Origin: Hydrangea macrophylla
Lineage: Eukaryota; Streptophyta; Magnoliopsida; Cornales; Hydrangeaceae
Direction of reading: 5' to 3'
Assembly: GCA_033977485.1 (NCBI GenBank)
Contig: CM066990.1
Span: 10,977,001-11,041,000 of the forward strand
Length of the DNA: 64,000 nt
Below the pieces are notes generated by a model. That model did not search any database. It worked only from the letters and a program-made list of their open reading frames with translations, and was not told the origin of the DNA. This document shows positions 10,495 through 23,013 of the stretch, piece after piece. Within the stretch, counting starts at the first letter, position 1. Each line of letters starts with the position of its first letter. The translations under genes and the position numbers were made by a program.

Positions 10495-11960
10495 TATAGG
10501 GGCAAAATGAGAATTTTAACAAATGAGGTTATAAACCTCAAGGTAGTGATCTACGTGTCATTCTAAGTCCAACGCCATTGACTAGACTCAAATCGGAGTT
10601 CGTCGCGTTTTACGGGGTAATATATAGGGCTTACTAAACTAATGCAGGCCCTAAAGACAAGCTGTATTTTCGACCGAGTCGAAAGGTCACCAAACTTTAA
10701 GGGAATGTTCTAGACATTATTCTAAGACTCTGGGAACTGACCGCGTATTTTTCAGAGTCCTAGATTATTTATTATGAATTTTTTTAAAGATTATAAGTAC
10801 TAGAAAATACCTGAAAGGAATTTAAATGCATAAATATGACTATCTTGAGAAATCAATACTTTGAAACAGTTTTATTAAATACTAGATATTAAAATATACT
10901 ACCAGTATTTATCTCATAATTTTCGGAGCTCGTTTAGTATTTTTAATAATTAATATACACGTAAAATAGCTCCTTATTTATTATTAAAAATACTAATATA
11001 TAGTATTATAGCTTTATAAAATCTTGAGATATCATAAAATAGCATTAGGGTCGATCCCCTAATTTTCTGGAATTTATAAATGCATATAGGTATTTAATAT
11101 CTATTTAAATACTCTTAAAACTATTTATATTATACTTACAAATTACTAAACAATTAATAATTATATTATTACCATAATATAATTATACTCAGTATATTAA
11201 GAATATTATATAATAATACTCCATAGCTTGAGAGTATTTATAAATACATATAAGTATCTACTATTTATTTAATTACCATTTAAAACCAGTATTTATTATT
11301 TACATTAATCGTATAAATAATAAATATATGTAACATATAATATAATAATGATATACAAAATATTAAGAATATTATATAATAGTATTCCATATATTAAAAG
11401 TATTAATGATAAATTTAAAACTATTTATAATGATTAAACCATTTAATCTCTTAATATATAACTAATAATACTAATAATAATAATATTAATCTCAGACCTG
11501 GCGGGTCAACCGGAACCAACTCGAGACCAAACGGGTAACCCATTTATAGAAACGAAGAAACCCAAAGCAGCGACCCAATGGGTCAGACCCGACCCGACCG
11601 AATCCTAAGCGGACTACCCACTAACACTCACAAAGGAACCCATCCTAAAACCCTTTCGGGTGGGACCTCACCCGAACCCGAGACCCACTTCTTCTCACAA
11701 TCCTACCCAGCCCATTAACCTGAACCTAACCAACCCTACACTATACCCAGAGCCACTAACAAACTCAGCGTGACCCTCCCCAAATACCCGAACCCGACCC
11801 AGACACAACCCGAGGCCAAACTACGTCGTCCCACTTAAAGGGACCCACGAGTTTATTAAAACATGGTTCTTACCTAAACCCTGACCCACTCACACTCAGA
11901 GCCTGACCCGCCCCGTGACCCGAACCCAAACCCGAACAAATCTGGTACGATCCGAAGCCA
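10495..11960. other. AT-rich body of LTR B, then ACCCGAACC-rich tract
   Basis: No gene. From 10700 to 11490 it is strongly AT-rich with short TATTAA-type repeats; from about 11500 to 11960 it is rich in GACCCGAACCCG-like words. The matching part of LTR A (13375-14050) has the same layout. Confidence 0.7.
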
Positions 11961-12756
11961 AACGACGTCATTTGCTTAAGTCACTTTCGGTTATTTTAAA
12001 TGAAACCCTAAATCGAAACGGGTATGTACCATCAGTTAAGCTTAAAGTACAAGCATATAGAGCGCTAGGGTTCCGACCTTCTTCTCCAGCGCTTGGCCTG
12101 CCACCGACGAGGCGTGTTTTCGCCGGAAAACTTCAAGGGGCCATATCTCCTTCATTTCTCCATGAAAATGGGCGATTCCAACGGGGGAATGACCGGAAAG
12201 GGGTCCTTTATCACATACTAGGAGCTGGGGGATCAGTTTATTCATTTTGGGTTCCCACGGTGAGATTATTCTTTCGGGCCATTAATAAGAATAATGGCCT
12301 GCATAGCCTACCAAACGAGTCCTAAACCAAAAGTTGTTCCTATGGGGTCTATCTGGGACCAAGGGGGTCAGATTGGTATAACTTAAAGGCCATGTGGTTG
12401 AGATTTCAAAAACTAAGTTATTGGGGGTGGTTCTAATGACCGCCGGAGCTCATGCAGAGCCTTAGGCTCTGTTTGGCTTCATGCATGTAGATCCTAGGCC
12501 ATCTAGATGACATGCAGGGGTGTAAAAATGAAATGAGGGATGTGGGTTTACCTCAGATGGCCCCTGGTCCTCTTCAAACCTCTCTGGTCTCACTCCCTCT
12601 CTCCTCTGTGCCCTTCTTCCTCCTCCTTACTGCGTGGGTGTGTGTTGGTGAGGATGAGACAGTGAGGGAGAATTCAGGGAGGGGGTTTAGTGTACAATGT
12701 AGAGGTATGTTTGTGTAACAAGGCCGAGAGTGTGTGTGTGAGGTTTGGTTTCTTCC

Positions 12757-12759
<3 letters not shown>

Positions 12760-12817
<58 letters not shown>
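12760..12817. repeat. (CT)n microsatellite in LTR B
   Basis: About 29 CT units without interruption. On the sense (-) strand this is a GA-rich leader downstream of the LTR TATA box. Confidence 0.95.
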
Positions 12818-12823
<6 letters not shown>

Positions 12824-14571
12824 ACTCATTCTCTCTTTCTAATCTGTATAAATAGATATGTGGGGGTGGAATTGAGAGTACAAGGAGGGGGTATGGTGCC
12901 TTTTTATAGAGGGGAGGGTGAGGGAGGTTATCCCATGTGTTGGGTGCACAAAAGTGTACCTATGAATGTGTTTGTGTGTGTCTAAGGGTAGATTGAGGTG
13001 GGGTCCACATGACCTATCAAGAAATGGTGTGGGTCCCCTTTCTCGGGTTGTGCATAAGGATGTGTTCCTGAGTCCCAAAGTACGTACATGGCTGTTGTGA
13101 AAGTGAACACCGTATTAAATATACCGAGTTAGTTATAAGCCTAAGTGTTAGTTCGTCTAAGAGTTCTAAATAACTCTTAAGACATCGAGGTTATGTTTAT
13201 TCTAATAAATACTAAGTTATTAACGTCGTCGTCACGACGTTAACTACAGGACCTTGTAAAGATTCTTAATTAGGGTTTTCCTAATGGACCTTCTGTAACC
13301 GTTCCTCGGGTAATTTCACTGTTTTCTAATATCTGACGTGGAATTTCTAGAGAAATTCAAGGTGCTATATATACATAATATTAAGAACATTATATGTTAA
13401 TATTCTATAATATAAAAACATTAATAATATAATTATAAAACATTATAATTATTAAAACCATTTAATAACTTAATAGTAATAATAATAATACATAATCATA
13501 ATCATAATAATAATAATAATAATAAGATAACCCGATGGGTTAACCCAAACCGACCCTAACTAAATGGGTTACCCACTTATACTCATAGCAAAACCCACAT
13601 GGGTGACTCATTGGGTCAAACCTGACCCGAACCTATCCTAAGTGGACTACCCACTAATACACACAAGGGAACCCACTCTAAAACCCATTCGGGTTGAACC
13701 TAAACCCGAACCCAAACCCAACTATACTCACTAAATAACCCAATCCGCTGACCCTAACCCAAACCAAACCCGGATCCACTAGCAGACTCAACACGACCCA
13801 AACCGAAAACCCAAACCCAATGAGACCAGAACCGAAACCTTAGAACCACGCACACACACAATAATATCCGGACCAAAGACCCGGACCCGCCCCGAATACG
13901 GCCCGGCGTCAAAACGACGCCGTTCCATTAAACCCAACCCATGGGTTATTAAAACCCGATCCTAATCACTACCCTTACCCATATACATTCACACACTAAC
14001 CCACCCAAACCTTAACCCGACCCGTCCCCACACCCGGGTGTTATAACCCGTTAATATCATTTTCTTCTCCGGCGAGGCAGGGCCGCCGGAGAATTGGGGC
14101 TCGCTGGAAAAGCTTCCAATGCTCGTATCTCTCTCATCTCTTCGTCAAAATGCATGAGACCAACGCCAAATGGATCCTTTGGACCTCCTCTACATCATAC
14201 TAGAGGATGAACACCAATGAATCTCGTTTGCTAACCTAACCAGTCCTTTATTCTTCCGACCAAAATAAAGAATAATGCCTTGCCTGGCCTATCAAATGGA
14301 TTCCAAAATCAAAAGCCCCTCATAGTGAGTCTATCTCGGTTCATTCCGATCAGCATGGTGTGAATTTGAGGGGTTGAAGTGATGATTCATAAATCAAGCT
14401 TCTTAGTGAAGCTCTAATGGCTATCGGAGCATGTACAGAGCTTAAGGCTCTATTTGGGGGCGTGCATGTGTGTTCTGGGGATCCCTATGTAACATGCAAA
14501 GGTCTAGGGAGTAAGGGGAGGCTGGGTTTACCTTCGGTGAGGTCTGATCCTCACCTTCTTCTTCGGTCTAC

Positions 14572-14576
<5 letters not shown>

Positions 14577-14624
<48 letters not shown>
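14577..14624. repeat. (CT)n microsatellite in LTR A
   Basis: About 24 CT units at the position equivalent to the LTR B tract at 12760. Confidence 0.95.
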
Positions 14625-14628
<4 letters not shown>

Positions 14629-15387
14629 GTCTTTCTTCTTCTCCCAGTCCCTTCTTCTTTCTCCTCTGGTCTATGTAGGTGTGTGTGGTGCACAAAGAGG
14701 ACAGAAAGAGGGTGAGTGTGTGATGCAGTTGTATAAATGCACAATGTAGGTGGATGTGGGATTGGTTTCTCTCTAGACTCTCACTCTCGGGTCTCTCTCT
14801 CGTTCTCACTATCATACTATATTTGGGACAGATTCAAGGGCTACATGGGAGAGTTATGAGGGGGCAAGGTGTATTTATAGAGGGTGGTTGAGGGAAGGGT
14901 ATATTTGTCCAAACATGTAAGTGTGGGAGTGCTCCAAACTTGAGTGTGTATGTGCATATGTGTGTTGGTGTGCCCAAGGGTAGATATAAAGGGGACCAAT
15001 AAGGTGGTGGTAGATGTGCATGGCTGCCACATGGCAGGCGTGTGGATCCCACCTTCGTACTGTGTGCATGTACCTTGGTTTGTGTGCACTACGATGATAG
15101 TGAATACAATTACTAAAGTATAAGTGTATGGGCTGTGTATGAGCCCTAGGCATAAGCCAGTCTATGACTTCTAAATAGAACTAGAGATCGAGGGCGAGAC
15201 TATTACTGTTATTAGTATTATGTTAATTCTGAATCGTCATTAAGACATTACCTTAGAGGGTGCTTATAAAGATTTCTACTTTGGGAATATCCTAATGGAT
15301 CTTCTGTAACCATTACCATGGTGACATCACTATTTTCCTAATATCCTACGTGGAATTACTTAAAGAAATTCAGGGTGCTACAACTAG

Positions 15388-18120
15388 CATCATGGTCCAC
15401 CTGGAAATCTTACTGGTCAACACGGGTTTTTCAAACAGGTATTTGAGTGGGTCCATTCGGGATATCAGGGTTACAGGGAAGGCTAACATGTAGTGCCTAA
15501 GGCGACGGGTGCACCAGACCAAAGCCCAACAGGCTTTTTTTAAGGGTGAGTATTTCAACTCGTATCCGGTCATCCTTTTGCTCAAGTAATAAATGGCTCT
15601 TTCTGCGTGCCCTTCTTCTCCTTCTTGTGCCAGCATACACCCCATTGAATCTTCGAACACGGAAAGGTAAAGTAACAAGTGTCTTCTGGGTAAGGGTGGT
15701 GATAAGACAGGCGGGTTTTGGAGGTATGTTTTGATCTTATCGAAGGCTTATTGGCAAAGGGTATCCCATTCGAATTTTTCTCCTTTTCTAAGTAGCTTAA
15801 ATAAAGGGTCATAGATTAGGGTGAGTTTTGAGATGAAGCGGCTTATGAATTGTATTCTACCTAGAAATCCCCTTAATTCCTTCTCATTCTTGGGCGGCTG
15901 CATTTCGACTATGGCCTTTATTTTGGTCGGGTCCACCTCTATCCCTCTTTGAGTAATGAGAAACCCCTAACAACTTTCCGGTAGTGACTCCGAAGGTGCA
16001 GTTCTGAGGGTTCAACCTCATACTAAATTCTCTTAACCTTCCGAAGAACTTTCTCAACGCGTCCAAGTGTCCTTTCCTCTCCTTAGATTTCACAATCATA
16101 TTGTCCACATACAATTCTACCTCCTTATGGATCATATCATGCAACAATGTTGTAGCGGCCCGCTGGTAAGTTGCACCCACATTTTTTAGCCCAAACGGCA
16201 TCACCCTATAGCAGTATGTGCCCCATGGTGTGATGAAAGTGGCTTTCTCTCTATCCTCGAGCGCCATTAGAATCTGGTTATACCCTAAGAACCCATCCAT
16301 AAAAGATAAGAGTCCATGTCCCGCTGTATTGTCCACTAACACATCAATGTGAGGTAAAGGAAAATCATCCTTAGGGCTGGCTTTGTTAAGATCCTGGAAG
16401 TTGACAAAAACCCTAACGCGACCGTCCTTTTTTCGAGATAGGCACAATATTGGTGATCCATTCTGGATACTCGGTGACCATTAAGAATCCAGCTCTCAAC
16501 GACCTTTCAACTTCTTCTTTGACTTTGAGTGCCCATTCAGGCCTCATTCGTCTCAATTTTTGTTTTACAGGTTTTGAGTTGGGGAAGAGGGGGATATGAT
16601 GTTGGACTATTTCTGGATCGATACCTGGCATATCGCTATAAGACCATGCAAAAACATCTTTGAATTCATTTAATAGATTGATTAATTCTTTGCTTTCTTC
16701 TTTGCTAAGTGTAGAGCCAATAAAAATATTTTGAGGATTATCTTCATTTCTTAGATTAATCGTTAGAGTGTTCTCAATAATTTTACATGCATATTCTTTT
16801 TCTTTTTTGATTAATTTTTGCAATTCATCTGTTATTTCATGATCATCACATTCATTAAGCGCAATCGAGTAGGCAGAATTGGTCATGCTTTCATTGATCT
16901 TCTTTGGAGCAATTATAACAAACATGGAAATTGAAAGACGCCTCATTTGGGCCATTACAGACTCTAGGTGTGGGGGATACCTATCATTAGACTCGAAAAC
17001 CCATTCTTTCTTGCTTTCTCCTCCCAGTTCGGTGATGAAGCATTCTTCCATATCCCCTATCTTGGTAATCTCTTCCATCTCTCCTTTTTCCAGTTCTTCC
17101 ACGTCCTCCTCATTGTCTTCTCCTTGTACCCCTTCGACCAAACCCTCAGCTTGTTCTTTTTTGACCTTGTCGCCTATGACCTTTTTTAGCCCATTCCCTC
17201 AACTTTTGCGCTTTCTTCGCCCAACAGGTTCTTCATGACTGAGCCATCCAGCGCACCAATCCAATCTTTAACAGTAGCTGACTTCACGGGCACCTGTAGA
17301 TATGGATCTTGATACTCAAAGAATTCGTGGGAGAAGAAGATCTCAAACCCTGGCTTCAAATAATTGTCTTTCTGATCCACCCATGGTTCTGGGAAGCCAC
17401 AAAAGGGGAAATCATCTTCCTCCTTCACAAAGTATCCATTGATCGTCTTCAGGTAAGGATCCAATGGTGCATCAGTTGCCTTCTTCTTATCTCTCAGCTC
17501 TTTCTTCAATGGTTGATAACCCAGACCATGAGTGTGAGTCTGGGTGGCGAGCTTTGGAAACTCTGGCAGACCTTGATGATTCTTACCCATTCCCATACCT
17601 GGGAAGAAACCCATCTTCTTCATGATACCAGCGACCAACGGACTCGCGTACTGATCAAATTACGACGACAGGAACTCTCTTGGCTTCTCTCCCTCCAACA
17701 TGTTAATGAACTCGTACCCCCCAGACTTGTCTCCTCTTCTTGGAATTGTACCTTTAGAACTGGTGCGCTTGACGAAGCCTCAGACAGATGGAACCAACTA
17801 TCCCCGAGAAAATCACAGACCTTGCTCTTCAGACACACTTGACTTTCTGATGAACTGTAGATGGTATGGCACCCAGACTGTCTAGCCACGGCCTTCCTAG
17901 CAGTAAATTGAAAGAAGCAGGTCTGTCGATGACCTGAAATTCAGCTTTCTTTTCCATAGGCCCGATAGCGAGATGAAGCAGAATTATCTCCATGACCGTT
18001 CTCTGAGTGTTGTCATATACTCTCACCTTCTACTCAGATAGTATGAACGTTGATTCATCCAAACCCATGCGCTTAGCTGTTCAAAATGGACATACGTTTA
18101 GCGTAGATTCATTGTCAATA
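15388..18120 (-). pseudogene. pol: Tat1 pol: protease, G-patch, reverse transcriptase, RNase H
   Basis: Read from 18120 leftwards. The protease active site is IDNESTLNV (the sister copy has DNGS), followed by VRVYDNTQRT and FNLLLGRPWLDSLGAIPS. A G-patch-like segment IMKKMGFFPGMGMGKNHQG lies at 17580-17630, typical of Tat elements. RT starts with FAWSYSDMPGIDPEIVQHHI, then FMDGFLGYNQI, TPWGTYCYRVMPFGLKN, and YVDNMIV where YVDDMIV is expected: the second catalytic aspartate is replaced by Asn. The RNase H region (15678-15388) shows YYLSKRMTGYELKYSPLKKA and ISRWTMML. At least four frameshifts or stops break it (near 18050, 17200, 15966 and 15750). The end is cut by LTR A and resumes at 4020. Dead copy. 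Confidence 0.88.
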
Positions 18121-18967
18121 TGACAAGCAGGTACCGTGTTCCCCAAGGCATTCAACAGTGACATATAGTGGTTTATTATGAATAAGTCCTCTCGGAGGTA
18201 GGTCATCTGATGAGAAGGTAATAGCCAGAGTTGGGATTTTACTGATTATTCCCACGAGGACTTCTGGTGCTGTGTCGATAGAAACATCGGATTGGTCCAA
18301 AGCATCCAGGACTGCATGCATGTGACGTTTAGAAGCGACCAATAAACCCCAGATGGTGATGTTAGTCTGAGTTTTCTTCATTTGCTTCAGAATCCTATCT
18401 TCTTCCTCTTCTTCATTCGTTTTCCCTTTTCCTTTATCCATTTGTCTCCCCGGGTGATCCTCCTCCAGCTCATGATGTTTGAAATGTCTCCCTGACTGGG
18501 TTAGATGACTGACTTCTTCTTTTGCCCACAGATTGTCAACTTCGGAAATGACTTTCAAACTTTCTTTCTTTGTTCCTTCTCCACCGCTCTCATACCATAG
18601 GTCATCTTCCACCTGACCCATATCGGTGTTGCCAGTTTCTTGGTTCCACCAATCCAATTGATCCCCTAAAGTTCATATCATCGGATAAGGCTTCCTTGGT
18701 GTCCCGACTTTAGTGATCAGCCTCGATGAATTAAGGATCGTTTCTTCTATCCCTAAGAAGAAAAGGCCTTGCGGTGGCGGTACAGCGTGATGACTAGGCA
18801 GCGAATTCCTAGTAACATTAGGAGACTTGACAGGCGGCTCTGATATCACCTTGTTATCAATGAGGTACTAGATTTTGTGCTTTAGCCTTGTGCACCGATC
18901 CGTAGAATGACCCTTCTGCTGATGAAACTTGCAATAAAGATCCTCCCAAAACATTGGCAGAAGTGGA
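18121..18967 (-). pseudogene. gag: Tat1 gag C-terminus and gag/protease linker
   Basis: Resumes the gag frame interrupted by Athila-1. It opens with a zinc-knuckle-like YCKFHQQKGHSTDRC (C-x2-H-x4-H-x4-C), then HKI, stop, YLIDNKVISEPP, and later the DLWYESGGEGTKKESLKVIS and DDLPPRGLIHNKPLYVTV blocks found before the protease in Tat polyproteins. The knuckle would bind element RNA during packaging. There is one nonsense codon right after the knuckle, another before TLGDQLDW, and a frame break before the protease. Bases 18963-18967 (GTGGA) are the left target duplication of Athila-1. Confidence 0.8.
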
Positions 18968-19889
18968 TGATTGAGTCAAAATCAAGTTCTTGTGTTTATC
19001 TTATTTAAAAAAATGTAGTACGGTGGAAATAGGGTGTCGAGTCCACAGGGATTGGAGTGCAACAATACTTGGTGGGCGCTTAATAACCAATTATAATGCG
19101 AGGTGCAATAACCAAACTAAGAAATAAAATTGAGTCTTTTCGACTTTGAAGTTGGTTTAATTTGTAAAAGCTTATACTACGATGGATATCAAGAAAAAGA
19201 GAAAGTAAACCTTGAACAAAGTTAAGTTTAATTAACAAACGGGGGTTTTGTAAATGGAGAAGTTGAGGTTGGGGAGAATTCCCCCACCTTGGACCAACCT
19301 ACACATGATTTTCACACTTGTAGCACATTCTAGAGTAGAAAATTCCATTGGGACAAACTATCAAACATGTAGTAAACCAACATGCTAGATAGATGTTCCA
19401 ATGCAATACATTGGTATAGGATTAGAGTTTAGAGATTTAACAACTTCCAATGCTTGACATTGGAAGTGAGGTCTCAAAACATCCAACCACACACCCATGA
19501 ACTCTAGAGATGCTACAAAATGTGAGAGTCCTACAATAAATCACACATGGGTCCAATGGTGGGTTTATGATCCCCAACCTACATGATTTAGCTACTCCTA
19601 ATCATAATGACAACAATATTAAAGAGAGGGAAGGAGAGATTATACCAACAAGCTAAACCCACAATAAATGCCATAGAAAATCCAATGAAATCTTCAATAA
19701 AAAACTTCCAAATATTCAATACATTGACACTCTCTTCTCTCTAACAAATAAAAGGATGTAAATATTGGTAGATGGGGAGTAATGAGGGAGAGAGATGAGA
19801 GGATTATAGAGAGAGAGATTGAAACCTCAGGGAAACTTAGAAAACACAAGCTAAAAAACAAGCTAAACCTAACAAAAATCTATCACTAA

Positions 19890-19899
19890 CTATATATAG
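19890..19899 (-). promoter_or_regulatory. Athila-1 3' LTR TATA box
   Basis: CTATATATAG followed on - by GTTAGTG. The other LTR has the same box at 31280-31289. Confidence 0.6.
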
Positions 19900-19953
19900 C
19901 TTATACAAAAGATGGCAAACTTGTAATAAAAAGGGAAAGTCATCAGCAGAGGC

Positions 19954-20203
19954 GCGGATCGATCCCTTCAGATTGGCGGATCGATCCGCCTTTCATCTGG
20001 GAAAATACTATGTCTTCGAGAACCCGCGGATCAATCCGCTCTTCTAGCCGGATCGATCCATTTAGAGATCCTTCTCGCAGAATGCTATGGGAAGATCGCG
20101 GATCGATCCCTTCATTAGGGCAGATCGATCCGCCCTTTTTGAATCAGACAGTAAGTTCCCATTGAACATGCGGATCGATCCCTTCATTAGGGCGGATCGA
20201 TCC
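19954..20203. repeat. GCGGATCGATCC phased paired array, Athila-1 3' LTR
   Basis: Four pairs start at 19954, 20026, 20098 and 20170: the period is exactly 72 bp each time, and the second site of every pair starts exactly 22 bp after the first. Spacers between pairs have little obvious similarity. The array lies just upstream of the TATA box. Confidence 0.92.
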
Positions 20204-20440
20204 GCCCTTTTTAAATTCTTCTTCTTGACCTTTTTCAACTACATGAATGCTACCACGGCTGGATTCCCCTACACCCAAGCTTACATACCCTACCAAAAGA
20301 GATCTTTATTAGCTAAAAGAGGGTAACAACAAGAACAATCAAAAGCACAATTTATCCATTAAGTCTCCGATTTGAGTAGTAATTTGTGTCCAATAAGGGT
20401 AAAATCATGAAATTCAGAGTGCAATATTGGACACGAATCA

Positions 20441-20453
20441 CACACCCCAACTA
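20441..20453 (-). other. Athila-1 terminal polypurine tract
   Basis: TAGTTGGGGTGTG on -, directly abutting the 3' LTR. This is the plus-strand primer site in reverse transcription. Confidence 0.85.
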
Positions 20454-21408
20454 GCATGTTGCTAGTCTCTTAGCAATAAAGCTAAATACCAAGAGATTTA
20501 AGAATTACCTTGCACAAAAATTTATTTAAGATTAAATTTTCGTGGGGAACACGATTGCATTGAGCGTATGCAACAAACCGTGAAACCTCTAGGTTGCCTG
20601 TGGAGGCGGAGTGTTGTCTCCGGAGGGTTCTCATAATGATACCACAAACATTTTTGTTTCCTCATGATAGTTGCCCACTATCTAATGCTAACACTCAACA
20701 AAGTCCTAAGTATTTTCAAAATATTTTAGCACATGACACATAAATCCAAAAAGTTCTCAAACTATCAAGATTATTAGATAAACTTCATTACGCTCAATCT
20801 TGGATGCGTGTGTAGTGTGAGGTGCAAAACTACAACTATCAAGATGATGACAATGCTTTCATAATCCGAATTTCATTCAAAATGTGCTTTAACTCAATTC
20901 TCACCGGTGTTACACTCAAAAAATGAATCACTCGAAATGGGTAATACACTCGGGGCATACTGGCAATTAGAGTAATGGAAATGGGAATCAAAGCCACGCA
21001 CATGCCAATGATGAAAAACATAAGCGTGAAAAATGAGTAAAACTAATCTCAAGAAAGATACCATTCACTAGAGGATGTGAAATAACTCAAACTACTTGTC
21101 ATGATAGTTTCAAACTCCAAATCACACAACTCGAGAATCAATTAGGAACTTGAGGGGGTTTTAAAATGGGAAAGTGATATGAGGCGAAGGACAAGTGGGC
21201 ATGAAGTGAGATGTTCAGATAAAAACTTAGGATTTATTGGAATGCGTGGATACAAATGATCGTAAGAGATGAGTCATCAGCAAATATTTCTATAAAGCTC
21301 AAACAAAAGAGAAGTACACTTGACTATGAAGTTTTTTTTTTTAACTTCTTTTCTTTTTTTTGTTTTTTGCAGAAGATGAGACTAAAATTGCGATGAGAGA
21401 AGCAAGCT
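20454..21408 (-). other. Athila-1 3' untranslated region
   Basis: About 950 bp between the internal and terminal polypurine tracts. No open frame of interest; homologous noncoding sequence occurs in Athila-2 at 53830-55457. Confidence 0.7.
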
Positions 21409-21446
21409 CTCACACCCCCCAACTAGGACTGTGCATTATCCTCAAT
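21409..21446 (-). other. Athila-1 internal polypurine-like tract with conserved ATTGAGGA box
   Basis: On - it reads CATTGAGGATAATGCAC, then CCTAGTTGGGGGGTGTGAG. The G-run is nearly the same as the terminal tract and as the Athila-2 tracts, so this is a second copy of the plus-strand primer sequence about 960 bp before the LTR. Confidence 0.75.
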
Positions 21447-21771
21447 GAAACTACAAAGTGTAAGGGGAAGAACAAAATTACCGGACGCAAATAAGGTGGG
21501 CATGCGGTAAAAGCTAGTGCCTGCGATTGTTAGAATCAAAGAAAGAGAAGAAAAAGAAAACAAACAATTTGACATGGCACAATAGTAAAACCGTAAGCAT
21601 GGGCCAATAGTCAAATAAACACACGTCCATAAACAGCCAAAGTCAATCCAACAAAACCCTGAACAAGATAACACAATCATCCAAACATAAAAGTATAACT
21701 CCAAGTCTAACGAAATGAGCATAAACACACCCTAGCATAAGCAAAATACTATCCCCGAGCACTCTCCCCAA

Positions 21772-23013
21772 CTAATCCTCACCATCTCCGTCTCCTCCTC
21801 CATAGCTACCCGAGCCACCTGCACCACCAAAAGCACTGGGATCATCCGCACCACCATAGGCACCTGAGCCTCCAGCACCACCAAAAGAGCCTGGGCCGCC
21901 TGCGGCACCATACGGGTCGCGAAAGTAGTCTGGGACATCAGTGCCTGGGTACTGCATCCGGAACGAATCGGTCTGGAAGCGAATCAACATGCTCATGTCC
22001 CGCCGATAGCTCATACCGAATGCATCAACCTTCCCCCTTAAGCTACAAACATCACTCCGTATCCCTGCAATCTCCATGCCCTGCTACCTCTGCTCGATAG
22101 TAAGAGTCTCGAATCGACGGTGCAACTCGACCATACCCTGTGCAGGCTCCTCCTTCTCCATCTCGGCCTGAGCTCCAGACGGTCCCTCCTCCACTCTGGC
22201 TCTCTTGGACGCGGATCTAACCTGTGCATCGCTACGAGCGAGCGTCGTCCCATTGATTGGGGACAACGCAACTTTGAGAACATTGGACGCTAAGGCCTCA
22301 CACCCATGTGAGGTGCAAAGCCGGGTAACAAGGACCACAAAAGGGAGGCTAGCAGTGGCAGCAGTGTCGTTGGACGCTGCTACCATGAGGGAGATGATAA
22401 TGCTCGCGAAGTCGACTCAGGCGGTGGGATCAGTAATAGCGTACAGGAGGGTATCGTGGTCCCCCCTAATAGTCTTGTGGCGAGTTGGCCACACTGCCGT
22501 AGTGACAATGATATTACAGCACCGGTAGAACCTGGTGAAAGAAGATGGGGCAATCTGGTCCCTGATCCACTCGGTCGGTCGACCCGTGAACCGGGTAGCG
22601 AAGGTATCATTGTGAGGCCGCTGCTCCAAGTCATCCAGGTAAGGCTCAGGGTCCTCCACGTGAGGAACCCCCATGAACACGGCTAAAGTAGCCGGGGAGA
22701 CCGGGATGCGGACACCCCGAATATACGACTCAAAAGTGCGAGCGCCGGTGGTGACTAGACTAGCGAAGAAGATCCGGACCCACGTCTCATTGTATCCGCC
22801 CGAATGTTCCAACTGGGTGAGCCATCGGCGGCACCTAAAGGTCTGGACCACGTCGTCTGGAAAATCGAAAATAGTAATGAGCTGCTCAGGGAGGATGGAC
22901 TTTTTTGACTTAAAGAAGTTGACGAACCATTATTTCTCGATTTTAGAGCAGAAGCGGTCATACCCACGGGCGGGGGATCACTCGATTCTGTTATATTTTA
23001 ACGAATTCACCAT
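21772..23013 (-). pseudogene. Athila-1 env-position ORF (broken)
   Basis: A 414-codon frame from the ATG at 23013 to the TAG at 21772, with in-frame stops after NRIE, KIEK, DPTA and IEQR. Conserved blocks are FFKSKKSILPEQLITIFDFP, LEHSGGYNETWVRIFFASLV, FMGVPHVEDPEPYLDDLEQR and a Gly/Ser/Asp-rich tail (GGAGGSGAYGGADDPSAFGG). Athila-2 has the same protein at 52433-53369. Athila elements often carry an ORF in this env position. I see no signal peptide or membrane segment, and the central block is of the kind annotated in plants as a putative transposon protein, so function is unknown. An upstream motif array and splice donor suggest it had its own transcript. Confidence 0.75.

Larger units (their letters stand above)
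6414..13369 (-). mobile_element. Solo LTR B (about 4.5 kb without nested LTR C)
   Basis: Same family and orientation as LTR A. It starts TGTCACGCCCCGGAG at 6414 and ends GGTGCTATA at 13369 (family end GGTGCTACA, one change). The target duplication TATAC is perfect at 6409-6413 and 13370-13374, and the A sequence resumes on both sides. It aligns with A from end to end, for example 5600-5900 with 7900-8029 plus 10495-10680. It carries a 69-bp minisatellite that A lacks, TATAAAAA on - at about 12902-12910, a (CT)n tract and a GGTAAAC donor near 12548. Confidence 0.9.
4021..15382 (-). mobile_element. Solo LTR A (about 4.4 kb when nested insertions are removed)
   Basis: On + it runs from TGTCACGCCCCGGAG to GGGTGCTACA. 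Its two parts, 4021-6413 and 13375-15382, sum to about 4.4 kb and flank LTR B. There is no internal region, primer site or coding sequence, so this is a solo LTR left by recombination between the two LTRs of a former element. TATAAATA on - at about 14873-14880 and a GA-rich leader with a GGTAAAC splice donor near 14531 show that the sense direction is -. Termini and layout resemble LTRs of Tekay-type chromoviruses; the lineage call is tentative. Confidence 0.85.
18968..20440 (-). repeat. Athila-1 3' LTR (1473 bp)
   Basis: On + it runs from TGATTGAGTCAAAATC to GGACACGAATCA, nearly identical to 30359-31830. It holds a GCGGATCGATCC array at 19954-20203 and, 52 bp further in the transcription direction, a TATA box at 19890-19899. 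Confidence 0.97.

Noticed and set aside
11500..11960. Telomere-like DNA (CCCGAACCC words)
   Set aside because: Not the plant TTTAGGG unit, not in tandem register, and shared with LTR A as part of the LTR.
12574..12985. Open frames rich in Ser-Leu or Arg-Glu
   Set aside because: They are readings of the (CT)n microsatellite.
21772..23013. A true retroviral envelope protein in Athila
   Set aside because: No signal peptide, membrane segment or cysteine pattern is visible; only the position is env-like.
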